Positions 32,628 through 41,204 of a stretch of 64,000 nt of DNA are shown one piece after another. The translations under genes were made by a program, and so were the position numbers. Position 1 is the stretch's first letter, and every line of letters starts with the position of its first letter. The stretch is from positions 1-64,000 of the forward strand of contig NZ_QFWJ01000011.1 in NCBI RefSeq assembly GCF_003336805.1, read 5' to 3'. The stretch comes from Marinospirillum perlucidum (GTDB taxonomy: Bacteria > Pseudomonadota > Gammaproteobacteria > Pseudomonadales > Halomonadaceae). The notes below the pieces were generated by a model that was not told where the DNA came from, ran no database searches, and was given only the letters and a program-made list of their open reading frames with translations.

Positions 32628-33541
32628 CAGAAAATGGGTTCCAGCGTTTCAGCCAGCTCGGGGGTAACCGCCTGGGTCTCCAGTTCGACACGAGCGGGCA
32701 CCTTGCCCCCTTCCAGTATTTCCAGAGCCAGCAGAGCGCCCTCATGACCGCCCGTCGGATAAGTAAAACTGAGATCCTGCTCACCGGCCAGCAAAGCCTC
32801 TCGGGCTTCAGCAATATAATCAATGCCCACGATCAGCAGATCAGCCGGATCCAATCCCGCCTGGGTCAGGGCCATGCGCGCACCCGTGGCCATGCTGTCA
32901 CTGTGAGCATAGATGGCATCAAAGCTTTCTCCCTGGCTAAGCAGGTGGCGTAGCACCTGGATGGCATCGGCACGCAAATAATTGGCCGTTCTTGTCACCA
33001 CCTGAATGCCGGGATACTCCGCCATCACCTGCAGGAACCCCTGACTTCTGGCCTGGGTTGTACTGGCACCGGCTACTCCTTCAAGCATCAGCACCCGCCC
33101 CTGCCCTGCCAGTTGTTCGGCCAGATATTCACCCGCCTGGCGGGCAATGGCTGTATTATTGGCAGTGACAAGACTGGTATAGCCTTCCCCCTCGATCGTG
33201 CGGCTGAGAAGAATCACAGGGATGCCCTGCTCATGGACCTGACGAATCACTTGGCCAAGGATCACCTGATCCCTGGGACTGGTAATCAAGAGGTCGATCC
33301 CCCTGTCCACCAGTTGACGGATCTGACGGGCCTGCAGGGAAACCTCGCCCCGGGCGTCAGTGACCACAAATTCCACATCCGGGTGCGACTCCAGGACAGC
33401 ACGCACTTCTTCCACCTGCTTTAGACGCCAGTCATTGCCCAGCGTATCCTGGGCAAAACCCACCAGCCACTGGGCTGACAAGGCTGAAAAAGGCAGCCCC
33501 AGGAGACTAACCAGCAGAAAAGAGCGCAGTTTCATGACCAT
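32627..33541 (-). CDS. Periplasmic type I (ribose/LuxP-like) binding protein
   Basis: A periplasmic sugar-binding-type protein of about 304 residues. The signal peptide ends ALSA before QWLVGFAQ. The fold is like RbsB, TorT and LuxP: VGFAQDTLGNDWR, IDLLITSPRD, IPVILLSRTI, and a hinge region with YAHSDSMATGARMALTQAG. There is no lipobox. No ABC permease or ATPase is nearby; instead its stop overlaps the start of a Cache-type kinase. It therefore probably presents a ligand to that kinase, as LuxP does to LuxQ or TorT to TorS. The ATG at 33541 (GGAG 5 nt upstream) or 33535 may be the start. Confidence 0.85.
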   Translation of the reverse strand: MVMKLRSFLLVSLLGLPFSALSAQWLVGFAQDTLGNDWRLKQVEEVRAVLESHPDVEFVVTDARGEVSLQARQIRQLVDRGIDLLITSPRDQVILGQVIRQVHEQGIPVILLSRTIEGEGYTSLVTANNTAIARQAGEYLAEQLAGQGRVLMLEGVAGASTTQARSQGFLQVMAEYPGIQVVTRTANYLRADAIQVLRHLLSQGESFDAIYAHSDSMATGARMALTQAGLDPADLLIVGIDYIAEAREALLAGEQDLSFTYPTGGHEGALLALEILEGGKVPARVELETQAVTPELAETLEPIF

Positions 33542-33556
33542 CAATTCTCCGTTTGT

Positions 33557-33997
33557 TCACTTTTCCGGGCGCTTGACCAGTTTAAACCAGTAGTGTTCAA
33601 GTTGTTGAACCTGTTCAATAAAATCATTGATATCCACTGGCTTGACGATAAAACCGGCAGCGCCCAAATGGTAGGAAGACTGGATATCGGTTTCTGCTTC
33701 TGAAGTCGTTAAAACCACCACGGGGATGGATTTAAGGGCTTCATCAGCCTTGATCTCACGCAAAAATTCCTGGCCATTCATGCGTGGCATATTCAGATCC
33801 AGCAGGATTAGATCGGGGCGTTCAGCCTGGGTGAAGGGCGGCTGCCGACGCAGGTACTCGAGTGCTTCCACACCATCACGCACCTCGTGAAGATCGATCA
33901 TGACCCGACCTTCTTCAAATGAAAGGCGAACCAGATGAGCATCTGCAGGTTCGTCTTCTACCAGCAGGACTTTAAATAGCGCTTGTTGACTCGGCAT
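33557..33997 (-). CDS. Single-domain response regulator, Rcp1-like
   Basis: A 146-residue receiver with phospho-Asp D67 (LLDLNMPRMNG), acidic pair E14/D15, Thr in VLTT and Lys in IVKP. The tail DFIEQVQQLEHYWFKLVKRP matches the other Rcp1-like receivers here. It overlaps the 3' end of the kinase at 33972-35387 by 26 bp, with AGGAGG just upstream of the ATG, so it is the obvious partner of that kinase. There is no output domain. Confidence 0.92.
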   Translation of the reverse strand: MPSQQALFKVLLVEDEPADAHLVRLSFEEGRVMIDLHEVRDGVEALEYLRRQPPFTQAERPDLILLDLNMPRMNGQEFLREIKADEALKSIPVVVLTTSEAETDIQSSYHLGAAGFIVKPVDINDFIEQVQQLEHYWFKLVKRPEK

Positions 33998-35387
33998 CCT
34001 TCTCTCCCTCCTTAGCAGGCAGATCTAAAACCACTGCGGCCCCTTGTGTCGGAGAATCCACAAAAGCCACCTGGCCGTGATATTGGATCACCAGTTTCTT
34101 GACCAGTGCCAACCCCATGCCGGTGCCCGGATAGGCCGAAGAATTGGGAACCAGACGGGTAAAAATATCAAAAACTTTCTGGCGGTATTCAGGATCAATG
34201 CCGGGACCATTATCCACCAATCGAAGCCGGGTGGTCTGCTCATCCCCATCAATATATAAATCGATTTCCAGCACCGGCTCCAGCGAATACTTTAGGCAAT
34301 TGTTGATCAATTGCACAAAGATTTCTTGCAAGCGTCTTGCAGAAAAATAAACGCCATAATCTGCATCCTGATGTATACGTATACGGGCACTGCCGAGTTC
34401 TTCTGCCAAGCTGGAACAGGCCTGGTCAAAGACTTGGCGTGGATCCAGCTGCTCAGCGGGCAGGTGCAACTGATCCAGAGCCAGATAAGCTTGCACATCA
34501 CGCACCAGATGACTCAAGCGCAATGCCTGCTCCTGAATAAAACCCAACGCGGGATCTTCTTCGCTGCCCGCCTGGGTCACTGGCGTTTTTGTTTGCAAAC
34601 GCTGGGCATAGATGGCCATGCGTCGAACCGGCTCCTGAAAATGATGAGCCATGACTTCATTCAAGCGCGCCTTTTCCTCCTGGGAAGCCTGCAATGATGC
34701 CGTCAACTCGTTGAACGCACGAACCACCTGACCGATTTCATCTCTTTCGTGACCGGGCAAATACTTCAGCGGTTTGAGCTCTTCGCGCTCTCTACGCTGA
34801 TCCAGGGCTTGAGCCAACTGGCTGAGCGGACGGGTCAATAACTGCTTGGCAATGGCCAGAAGCACAAAGGCCAAGACTACATTGCGAACCAACCCGAAGA
34901 GTAACTCCCAGATCACCCTTCGAATAAAGTCGCTACCGGCCAGACCCCCGTTCAGGGTGATTCTCAGCTCGCCCACTGCCTGCCGCTCATCGGTATAATT
35001 GTTGTGCCACACCAGCGGGTGGGTAAACACCAACTCTTCACCCAGCAAATGTGCGTACCAGGGGCTTTGAATTGAAGCCCGCCGGTCGCGGTTGGCCAGC
35101 ACCCGCCCACGCTCGGTGATCAGGTGGCCGGAACTGACGGCCTGAACGGCAAAAAGCCCTTCCAGCACCTCTTCAGCCAGGGTGGCATCCAGGGTATAGG
35201 CAGCCTGGGTTGCTGCATTTGCTGTTGTTTTAAGCAACTCCTGTGTGGATTCGCGAATATTTTCACGTGTCTGCTGAAAATCCACAAAGATCAATAGCAG
35301 ACTCATGCCCAAGCCCAGGACAACAGCCACCAGCAGAGTCAGACGGGTATGGCGCCAGGCCAGGCTTCGTGCCCAGTCACGCATCAT
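33972..35387 (-). CDS. Membrane histidine kinase with AHHFQEP H-box (module C)
   Basis: A 471-residue kinase from the chosen ATG at 35387, where ATG overlaps the upstream TGA stop; an ATG at 35384 is also possible. It has TM1 (about 15-35), a periplasmic region of about 115 residues, TM2 (about 160-182), HAMP (about 183-235), the H-box region VMAHHFQEPVRR with the phospho-His candidate H248, and an ATPase domain with LINNCLKY, DNGPGI and GTGMGLAL. The acidic residue following the phospho-His is His. It follows a family 3 binding-protein gene and precedes a receiver gene. Confidence 0.88.
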   Translation of the reverse strand: MMRDWARSLAWRHTRLTLLVAVVLGLGMSLLLIFVDFQQTRENIRESTQELLKTTANAATQAAYTLDATLAEEVLEGLFAVQAVSSGHLITERGRVLANRDRRASIQSPWYAHLLGEELVFTHPLVWHNNYTDERQAVGELRITLNGGLAGSDFIRRVIWELLFGLVRNVVLAFVLLAIAKQLLTRPLSQLAQALDQRREREELKPLKYLPGHERDEIGQVVRAFNELTASLQASQEEKARLNEVMAHHFQEPVRRMAIYAQRLQTKTPVTQAGSEEDPALGFIQEQALRLSHLVRDVQAYLALDQLHLPAEQLDPRQVFDQACSSLAEELGSARIRIHQDADYGVYFSARRLQEIFVQLINNCLKYSLEPVLEIDLYIDGDEQTTRLRLVDNGPGIDPEYRQKVFDIFTRLVPNSSAYPGTGMGLALVKKLVIQYHGQVAFVDSPTQGAAVVLDLPAKEGEKDAESTSAI

Positions 35388-36136
35388 GAGGAAGGCTCCC
35401 CGACCCGCCAATCCGGTCCTGCCCAGGCATCCAGCACGGCTTGAATACGGCCTTGTGCACGCAGATCTTCAATGCCCTGCCGCATGACAGGCAGCAGCTC
35501 CAAGGCGCCACTTGAGCGCGAAAACTGCAGGGTGACCGGGGTTACCTGTAAAATCAGGCGGTCGCCCAGTAGCGCATCCAGTTGTCTTTTTTCCTGCAGA
35601 TAGGCCAGGGACAGGCTGTTGCCGGCAATGGCATCCAGACGTCCCGCTTCCAGCATATTCAGCTGGGTTTCATAATTACGCACGGAAATCTTGTGCAAAC
35701 GCTTATCCTGATCAAAACGCGGAGACAAGCGAATGCCCTGAAGCACACCGATACGTAGCCCCAGAAGATCTTCATAATCATTTAATCGAATCCCCTGGCG
35801 GGCCTGAACCACGGAACCAAAATGAAACAGCAGACCGGCATGGAGCACTTCATCATCACGATCAGGAGAGCGGATCAAATAACTGATATCAGCATCGCCC
35901 AAGGCCAGACTCTCCATGACCCGGGCATAGGGGGCCAGGCGTTTTTGCTGCTCAATTCCGGTTTCATCCTCGAGCAGGCGAGCAATATCGATCCAGATTC
36001 CCTGGAGTTCCCCTTGCTCGGGCTGATAAAACCCCCAGGGCTCGGTCTCCATGATCAGAGCGCGCAAACGTTCGGAGCTGTCAGCCCAGACAAGCCCACC
36101 AGCTAAAAGGAGACAGGCACCGAGCAAAGCTTTCAT
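35384..36136 (-). CDS. Periplasmic family 3 solute-binding protein
   Basis: A 250-residue secreted protein with a short signal peptide ending VWA before DSSERL. The fold is that of amino-acid-type (family 3) binding proteins: RALIMETEPWGFYQPE, GIWIDIARLLEDETG, LRIGVLQGIRLSP and RLDAIAGNSLSLAYLQ. No transporter subunits are adjacent. Both neighbours are histidine kinase genes with ATGA overlaps, so it is more likely a sensor input than a transport protein. The canonical carboxylate-binding Arg is not clear to me. Confidence 0.83.
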   Translation of the reverse strand: MKALLGACLLLAGGLVWADSSERLRALIMETEPWGFYQPEQGELQGIWIDIARLLEDETGIEQQKRLAPYARVMESLALGDADISYLIRSPDRDDEVLHAGLLFHFGSVVQARQGIRLNDYEDLLGLRIGVLQGIRLSPRFDQDKRLHKISVRNYETQLNMLEAGRLDAIAGNSLSLAYLQEKRQLDALLGDRLILQVTPVTLQFSRSSGALELLPVMRQGIEDLRAQGRIQAVLDAWAGPDWRVGEPSS

Positions 36137-37701
36137 TCATCCACCTTGTTCTTTGCAGGTGCCAAGGGCAGGGTGAAGGTAAAACGACTCCCCTCACCTT
36201 TACCCTGGGATTCGACCCAGATATGGCCACCATGGCCTTCAACAATCTTGCGGCATACCGCCAGGCCGACGCCACTGCCTTCGTACTCCTGCTGGGTATG
36301 CAGACGCTGAAAAACCTGGAAAAGCCGGTCCTGCATGTTCGGCTGAATACCGATGCCCTGATCCTGCACACTGAATTCATGGCGATTTTCCAGGGTACGT
36401 ACCTGAATATGAATACTGGGCGGCGTTTCACCTGCATGATATTTCAGTGCATTGCCCACAAGATTCTGGAACAGGCGGGTCAGTTCGTCATGACTGGCAT
36501 AGACCTGGGGCCAACTTTCTCCCTCGATGATAATTTCAGCGCCCCGAGCTTCAATATCAGGTCGCAGATAAATCAAAGCTTCATTCAGAGCTTCACGACT
36601 AGCCAACCAGCGCCTGGGCTGCCCTTTGCGCCCGACCCGTGAATATTCAAGCAGGGAAACCAGCATTTGATCCAGACGCCGGGCACCATCGGAAGCAAAA
36701 TCCATCATCACCCTGGCTTCTTCATCCAATTGGCTATCCAGGCGTTTTTCCAGAAGTTTCAAGTAGCTAGTGATCATTCTCAGCGGTTGACGCAAATCAT
36801 GACTGGCGACATAGGCAAACTGCTCCAGCTCGGCATTAGAGGCCCGCAACTCAGCTGTTCTTTCGTTGACTCTTTCTTCCAGACTCGCTTGAGCCTGCTG
36901 GAGGGCTTCTTCCCGGCTTTTGATGCGGGTTTGCAGCAGATTAAAAGCCTGGGCCAGTTGCGCCAGTTCATCCTGCCCCTGATCATCCAGGGGTTGCGGA
37001 CGGTTGGTCAAAGCCAACTCACGAGCCCCATCTCTTAGCAGCAGCAAACGTTTTAGAAGCCCCAGAGTCACCCAGGCTAAAAGCCCTCCCAGTAACACTA
37101 AGCTCACCAGGGCAATCCACAAAAAGAGGTGAAACTGCCAATCGCGGCGCTCAAGCAGCAGGCTGTAGATGTCCTCGGACTGCTGTTGACGCTGCCAGGA
37201 GAAAGTCTGGAAAGCATTGATTAAGTTCTGAAAACTGCTTGTTGACTGGTAAACGGAAATATCCAGCGCCTGATCAGGACGTTTCGCAGCGGCCGCTGTA
37301 AGCAGCTCGTCAAGATCCTGGCGGTAAGCCTGCCAGCCTTCTTCAAGCAGGCGTATCTGCAGGGCAGGAATAGCCGGCAACGCCTCTAGCACCTGGTGTA
37401 GCTGCTGATCAAAATCACGGCTATCCGCTTCCAGGGCAAAAGCCTGGTTGACCAGAGCAAACTCATCCCGGACCCGCACTAGAGTGACTTCTTTCTCCCG
37501 TAGCTTTAGCAGTTCTGCCTGGAGGTCATTAATTTCCACCAGAGGAATCAACTGACCATCCAGCAGGCGCTGAGTATCCCTGATGGCTTCTCGCAGGCTA
37601 CTTTCGGCAAAAAAAAGCAGCATCAGCATGATGGTTACGCCCAGTAAAAAACTACTGATCAGACGAAAGCCCAATCCCTGGTGCCAACGTGGAGCTTTCA
37701 C
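36133..37701 (-). CDS. Membrane histidine kinase with SHDLRQP H-box
   Basis: A 522-residue kinase. TM1 is at about 14-32, a helical periplasmic domain (about 33-188, four-helix-bundle-like), TM2 at about 192-214, HAMP (about 215-265), a coiled coil, HisKA with phospho-His H301 in ASHDLRQPLRM, and an ATPase domain with LVGNALKYH, DQGIGI and GSGVGLAV. The kinase core is closely related to those at 51196-53094 and 56163-58292. The start is GTG at 37701, overlapping the upstream stop (GTGA). It sits between two binding-protein genes. No dedicated receiver follows it directly, so it may share the Rcp1-like receivers of the operon. Confidence 0.9.
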   Translation of the reverse strand: MKAPRWHQGLGFRLISSFLLGVTIMLMLLFFAESSLREAIRDTQRLLDGQLIPLVEINDLQAELLKLREKEVTLVRVRDEFALVNQAFALEADSRDFDQQLHQVLEALPAIPALQIRLLEEGWQAYRQDLDELLTAAAAKRPDQALDISVYQSTSSFQNLINAFQTFSWQRQQQSEDIYSLLLERRDWQFHLFLWIALVSLVLLGGLLAWVTLGLLKRLLLLRDGARELALTNRPQPLDDQGQDELAQLAQAFNLLQTRIKSREEALQQAQASLEERVNERTAELRASNAELEQFAYVASHDLRQPLRMITSYLKLLEKRLDSQLDEEARVMMDFASDGARRLDQMLVSLLEYSRVGRKGQPRRWLASREALNEALIYLRPDIEARGAEIIIEGESWPQVYASHDELTRLFQNLVGNALKYHAGETPPSIHIQVRTLENRHEFSVQDQGIGIQPNMQDRLFQVFQRLHTQQEYEGSGVGLAVCRKIVEGHGGHIWVESQGKGEGSRFTFTLPLAPAKNKVDE

Positions 37702-39113
37702 TGGGCCACTCTCCTTGCTTGCTGGTCCTGTGCCCGATCAGGCAGGATCTCTTGTTCACGGCTGATCTGCTGCCAGGCCGCTTCGATTCTCTGAAGAGTC
37801 ACTTCCTCACTGAGATGCTGCTCTATCGCTTCGGCAAGCAGTTGGTTAAAAGCCTCAATGTAAAGCCCACTGCCTTCCTGATCCAATGCCGGATTCACGG
37901 TGTTAGGCAGGCTGGTAGCTATGGCATCCAGAGTAGCCTGGCCGTAGACTGCAGCCAGCTCCGGGGCTTGTAAATGCGATTCGCGAAAAGGATCGGCAAA
38001 ACTTCGGGTCAAAACCAGTCCTTCTTCGGAAACATCGGCAGAAGTAATCCAAAGTGCATATAGCAGCGCCAGCAGGGGGTAACGGCTTTGGGCCGGAATC
38101 ACCAAATTATTGCCAAAAGCCAAAACCGAAGAGCGAACCAGGGATTGGTTATGGTAAACACCGGGCAAAGGGTGCACAGAAAAACGGTCAGAAATGGGCA
38201 GAGGCCGATTACGGAACAACTTGCTGGCAGCGGGAGTGATCATCAGGGCATAAGCCTGTCCCTTATAAAAATAGGGTAAGGCTGCATCATAACCGGAGCC
38301 AGCTAAGCGCACGCTGTCAGGAGTCATGTCCAGTGTTGCCAGATAGCTGGATAGAGCTGCCTGCCCTGCCGGGGTATTGATTCTCGGGCGCCCCTGGTCA
38401 TCAAACAAACGCGTATCCGGCCAGCTAAAAGCCATAAAGCGCGCCAGCCAGAAGGGCCAGGCCAAGTGGGGGTCACGTAATTCCACACTACCCCAAAGCC
38501 CTTGTTCCGGGCGGTGAAAGAAACTGACCTGGTCCTGGTATTCTTGCCAGGTCTGCGGTGCCTTGAGGGGGTAGCCAAAACGTGCCTGAAAGGCGCTTTT
38601 CTCTTCGGGATCATCCAGCAAATCCTGACGCAGGTACAACAAAAGCAGATCAGCATCACCCGGCACGGCTAACCGCTGGTCATGAAAAACCGTTTGCGCT
38701 TCACCCAGGAACCAGTCTTCATCTTCGGGATAAAACCCCAATTCAGCATAGAAGTCGTTAAGACTCAGAATCAGACCCCGGGAAAAGAGATCCGGGTATT
38801 CCTGATTACGGGCAACCAGCAAATCAACCTGGCCATCTCTTTGCAGGGCTTCACCAGCCGTTTGCTGAGGCATCAAACGAATATCCAGCAAGATGCCTGT
38901 AGCCATTTCCCAGCGTTCTTTCAGTGCCTGGTCTGCTCCAAGAAAATAAGCCTGATTACCTTCTTTGACCTGAAGGTGTAAACGTGCTTCCTGCGGCAGT
39001 CGGCCACTGGCTTGCAACTGGCGAACCTGCTCTAGCAGGCGATCGTAAGGCGTTGAGGCCTGAGCGATGGACAGCCCCCAACCCAGTACCAGAGCCAAGA
39101 CTACCCGGATCAT
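37698..39113 (-). CDS. Periplasmic family 1 solute-binding protein
   Basis: A 471-residue secreted protein with a signal peptide ending IAQA before STPYD. The fold matches extracellular family 1 (sugar/oligosaccharide) binding proteins: VKEGNQAYFLGADQALKERWEMATGI, GQVDLLVARNQEYPDLFSRG, a central GYPLKAPQTWQEYQDQV and YKGQAYALMITPAASKLF. A C-terminal helical extension (about 415-471) is unusual. No permease is nearby. ATGA overlaps tie it to kinase genes on both sides, suggesting a sensing role. Confidence 0.82.
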   Translation of the reverse strand: MIRVVLALVLGWGLSIAQASTPYDRLLEQVRQLQASGRLPQEARLHLQVKEGNQAYFLGADQALKERWEMATGILLDIRLMPQQTAGEALQRDGQVDLLVARNQEYPDLFSRGLILSLNDFYAELGFYPEDEDWFLGEAQTVFHDQRLAVPGDADLLLLYLRQDLLDDPEEKSAFQARFGYPLKAPQTWQEYQDQVSFFHRPEQGLWGSVELRDPHLAWPFWLARFMAFSWPDTRLFDDQGRPRINTPAGQAALSSYLATLDMTPDSVRLAGSGYDAALPYFYKGQAYALMITPAASKLFRNRPLPISDRFSVHPLPGVYHNQSLVRSSVLAFGNNLVIPAQSRYPLLALLYALWITSADVSEEGLVLTRSFADPFRESHLQAPELAAVYGQATLDAIATSLPNTVNPALDQEGSGLYIEAFNQLLAEAIEQHLSEEVTLQRIEAAWQQISREQEILPDRAQDQQARRVAQ

Positions 39114-41107
39114 TCTTGGGGCTCCTTATTGGTACTGGCCAAGGGTAAATCGATCACCACAGCCAAACCTCCAAGCCTACTAGACTCAAGGAAAAGCTTC
39201 CCCTCCATCTGTAGCACCAGTTTTCTGGCCAGAGGCAAACCCATGCCCAGTTGACGTCCTTTGATTTCATCCAGGTGAACCATCAGATCCAGGGCCTGCT
39301 CATACTGATCCGGGTGCAGACCCACCCCGTTATCGCTGAAAGTTACTTCCAGACGATCACCCAGACAGCGTGCGGAAATTTCAACCCGCAGCGAACCTTC
39401 ACAGTGACTATGCTGCCAAGCATTGTTAAGAAGCTCTTTGACGAGGCGTTGAAGTTTACGCTGCGGGCCTTCAATCTCAGGCCAGGGGGTGGCGACCAAG
39501 GTGACGTATGAACGAAGATCGACCACCAGTTCATCCGAAGCCAGCAGATTTTCGATCAATTGGGGCAAAGACAATTTCTTGGGAGGCTCCAGGTAGCTTC
39601 CCGCTTGCATGTAGGTTTGAATCGATTGCACCAAAGCACGCAGGTAGCTGGCCTGTTCGCGAATAAAATCGATTGCCTGGCGTGAACGGTAACCGACTTG
39701 CAGACTGGAATCCTGGCGCAGCTGATCGGCAAAAATCATCAGGCGACGTGAGGGTTCCTGAAAATGATGAGCCATGATGTAGTTCAGGCGTTCTTCTTCT
39801 TTTTTGGCTGCTAAGAGTCGAGCTTCTTCCTGGCGCCTTGACGTTATATCTTCATTGATGCCGACCAGTTGCTCTACTTCACCATCCTGCCCTCGAATAA
39901 TCCGGGCATGGTTACGAATCAAACGTAATTTACCGTCAGGCCGCCTGATCCGAAATTCATCTTCAAAGTCTCCACCGCTCTCAAGATAGCGGCTTAATTT
40001 GCTGTAAATCCGCTCTTTTTCACCGGGCAGGAGGGCTGCTTCCCACTCTTGATTGGTTCCACTAAAGTGAGCCGGATCCTGTTGAAAAATACTGAACATG
40101 CCAGCATCCCAGTGTATTTCACCGGTTTTAAGGTTAAGATCCCAGATTCCCATACCCGCTGCCTGAGTGGCCAATTGCAAGCGCTCACCGGCTTCAGCCG
40201 CATCGCGGCGCTTTTCATTCAATTGCATCTGTTGCAGCAACAACTGTCGGGTAAGCCGGAAAGTGAGCCAAGCCACCAGCAACCCGATCAAGATACAAGC
40301 CACTAGCAAGAGTGACCAAAGCGGGGTGGCAGTAACCGGACGCAGAGCCAGCTGCCATTCACCATCCAGGGCTCGAACCGCCATTTTGAGTGTGCTCGGG
40401 CTGGAGAAGAAATCATCCGAACCCAGAAAGGTCGCCCCGTCTGATCCCTGGCCATCTTGTCCACGGATGGCGAGGTCTCCTTGATCCAGCAAGGCTTGGG
40501 CACCAGATTTTTCAAGCAGATATTCCAGGCGAATGGCGGTTCCAACAGTACCCCAGTAGTCACTGCCTCCATCAGCAAGGTTAATAAACACTGGCACCCG
40601 GTGAATGATCGCTGAACCGCCCTGGACTAAATCAATGGGGCCTGCCAGCACCGGACGGCGAGATTGTTTTAAAAGATCCAGTGCCCGGGCCTGTTCAGGT
40701 ATCGCAGCCAGGTTCAAACCGTGGGTGGAGCTGTTTTCAGCGACCGGAAAATTCCAGAGGATAATATTATCCGGTGCCAAAGCCATATTACGGATCATGG
40801 GGTGACGAGCCAGCAGTTGCTCTGCCAGAGCCTGGAAGCGAGAGAAATCCAAATCACTAACCGGTTGGCTGGCAATATAAAAACTGAAACTGGCCGAAGC
40901 ATTACTGGCCTGATTGAGGGTGGATTCCAGCCGACTGCGCACCTCGGCGAGCTTGCGCTCTTCCTGTGACAGAAGATTGCTTTTGAAGAGGCTCAGTAGC
41001 AGGAAGAGTAGTAAAAAGGTGATAAGACCTGAAGCCAAACCACTAAGAAGAGGGAGGCGCCTTTGCAAGGCTTCCATTTTTTCAAGCCAAGAATTCAAGC
41101 TGTTCAC
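39110..41107 (-). CDS. CHASE-PAS histidine kinase with AHHFQEP H-box
   Basis: A 665-residue kinase that opens the 11-gene operon. TM1 is at about 22-42 and a periplasmic CHASE-like domain at about 50-255 (MIRNMALAPDNIILWNFP, GPIDLVQGGSAIIHRVPVF). TM2 is at about 263-285, PAS/PAC at about 305-425, and the H-box region IMAHHFQEPSRR has phospho-His candidate H447. The ATPase domain has LLNNAWQH, DNGVGL and QLGMGLPL. It lacks an adjacent receiver, unlike the other three AHHFQEP kinases. The start is GTG at 41107 with AGGGG close upstream. CHASE domains bind small extracellular ligands; the ligand here is unknown. Confidence 0.87.
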   Translation of the reverse strand: MNSLNSWLEKMEALQRRLPLLSGLASGLITFLLLFLLLSLFKSNLLSQEERKLAEVRSRLESTLNQASNASASFSFYIASQPVSDLDFSRFQALAEQLLARHPMIRNMALAPDNIILWNFPVAENSSTHGLNLAAIPEQARALDLLKQSRRPVLAGPIDLVQGGSAIIHRVPVFINLADGGSDYWGTVGTAIRLEYLLEKSGAQALLDQGDLAIRGQDGQGSDGATFLGSDDFFSSPSTLKMAVRALDGEWQLALRPVTATPLWSLLLVACILIGLLVAWLTFRLTRQLLLQQMQLNEKRRDAAEAGERLQLATQAAGMGIWDLNLKTGEIHWDAGMFSIFQQDPAHFSGTNQEWEAALLPGEKERIYSKLSRYLESGGDFEDEFRIRRPDGKLRLIRNHARIIRGQDGEVEQLVGINEDITSRRQEEARLLAAKKEEERLNYIMAHHFQEPSRRLMIFADQLRQDSSLQVGYRSRQAIDFIREQASYLRALVQSIQTYMQAGSYLEPPKKLSLPQLIENLLASDELVVDLRSYVTLVATPWPEIEGPQRKLQRLVKELLNNAWQHSHCEGSLRVEISARCLGDRLEVTFSDNGVGLHPDQYEQALDLMVHLDEIKGRQLGMGLPLARKLVLQMEGKLFLESSRLGGLAVVIDLPLASTNKEPQE

Positions 41108-41134
41108 CTGCCCCTGATAAAGTTAATCCAACAA

Positions 41135-41165
41135 GGCTGCTACCCTTTTCATCAGAGTAGCAGCC
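41135..41165. terminator. Stem-loop between the Aer-like gene and the 11-gene operon
   Basis: GGCTGCTAC/GTAGCAGCC is a perfect 9-bp stem with a 13-nt loop, placed after the chemoreceptor stop and before the first kinase. It has no T-run. It may attenuate read-through into the operon or end the chemoreceptor transcript. Confidence 0.5.
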
Positions 41166-41204
41166 CTAGCTCAGCAGAAAGCAGGTTGGGTGACTCTTAA
41201 CCTG

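Noticed and set aside
32627-39113. ABC transporters for sugars and amino acids
   Set aside because: Three binding proteins are present but no permease or ATPase gene is found among them. Their overlaps with kinase genes favour a sensing role.
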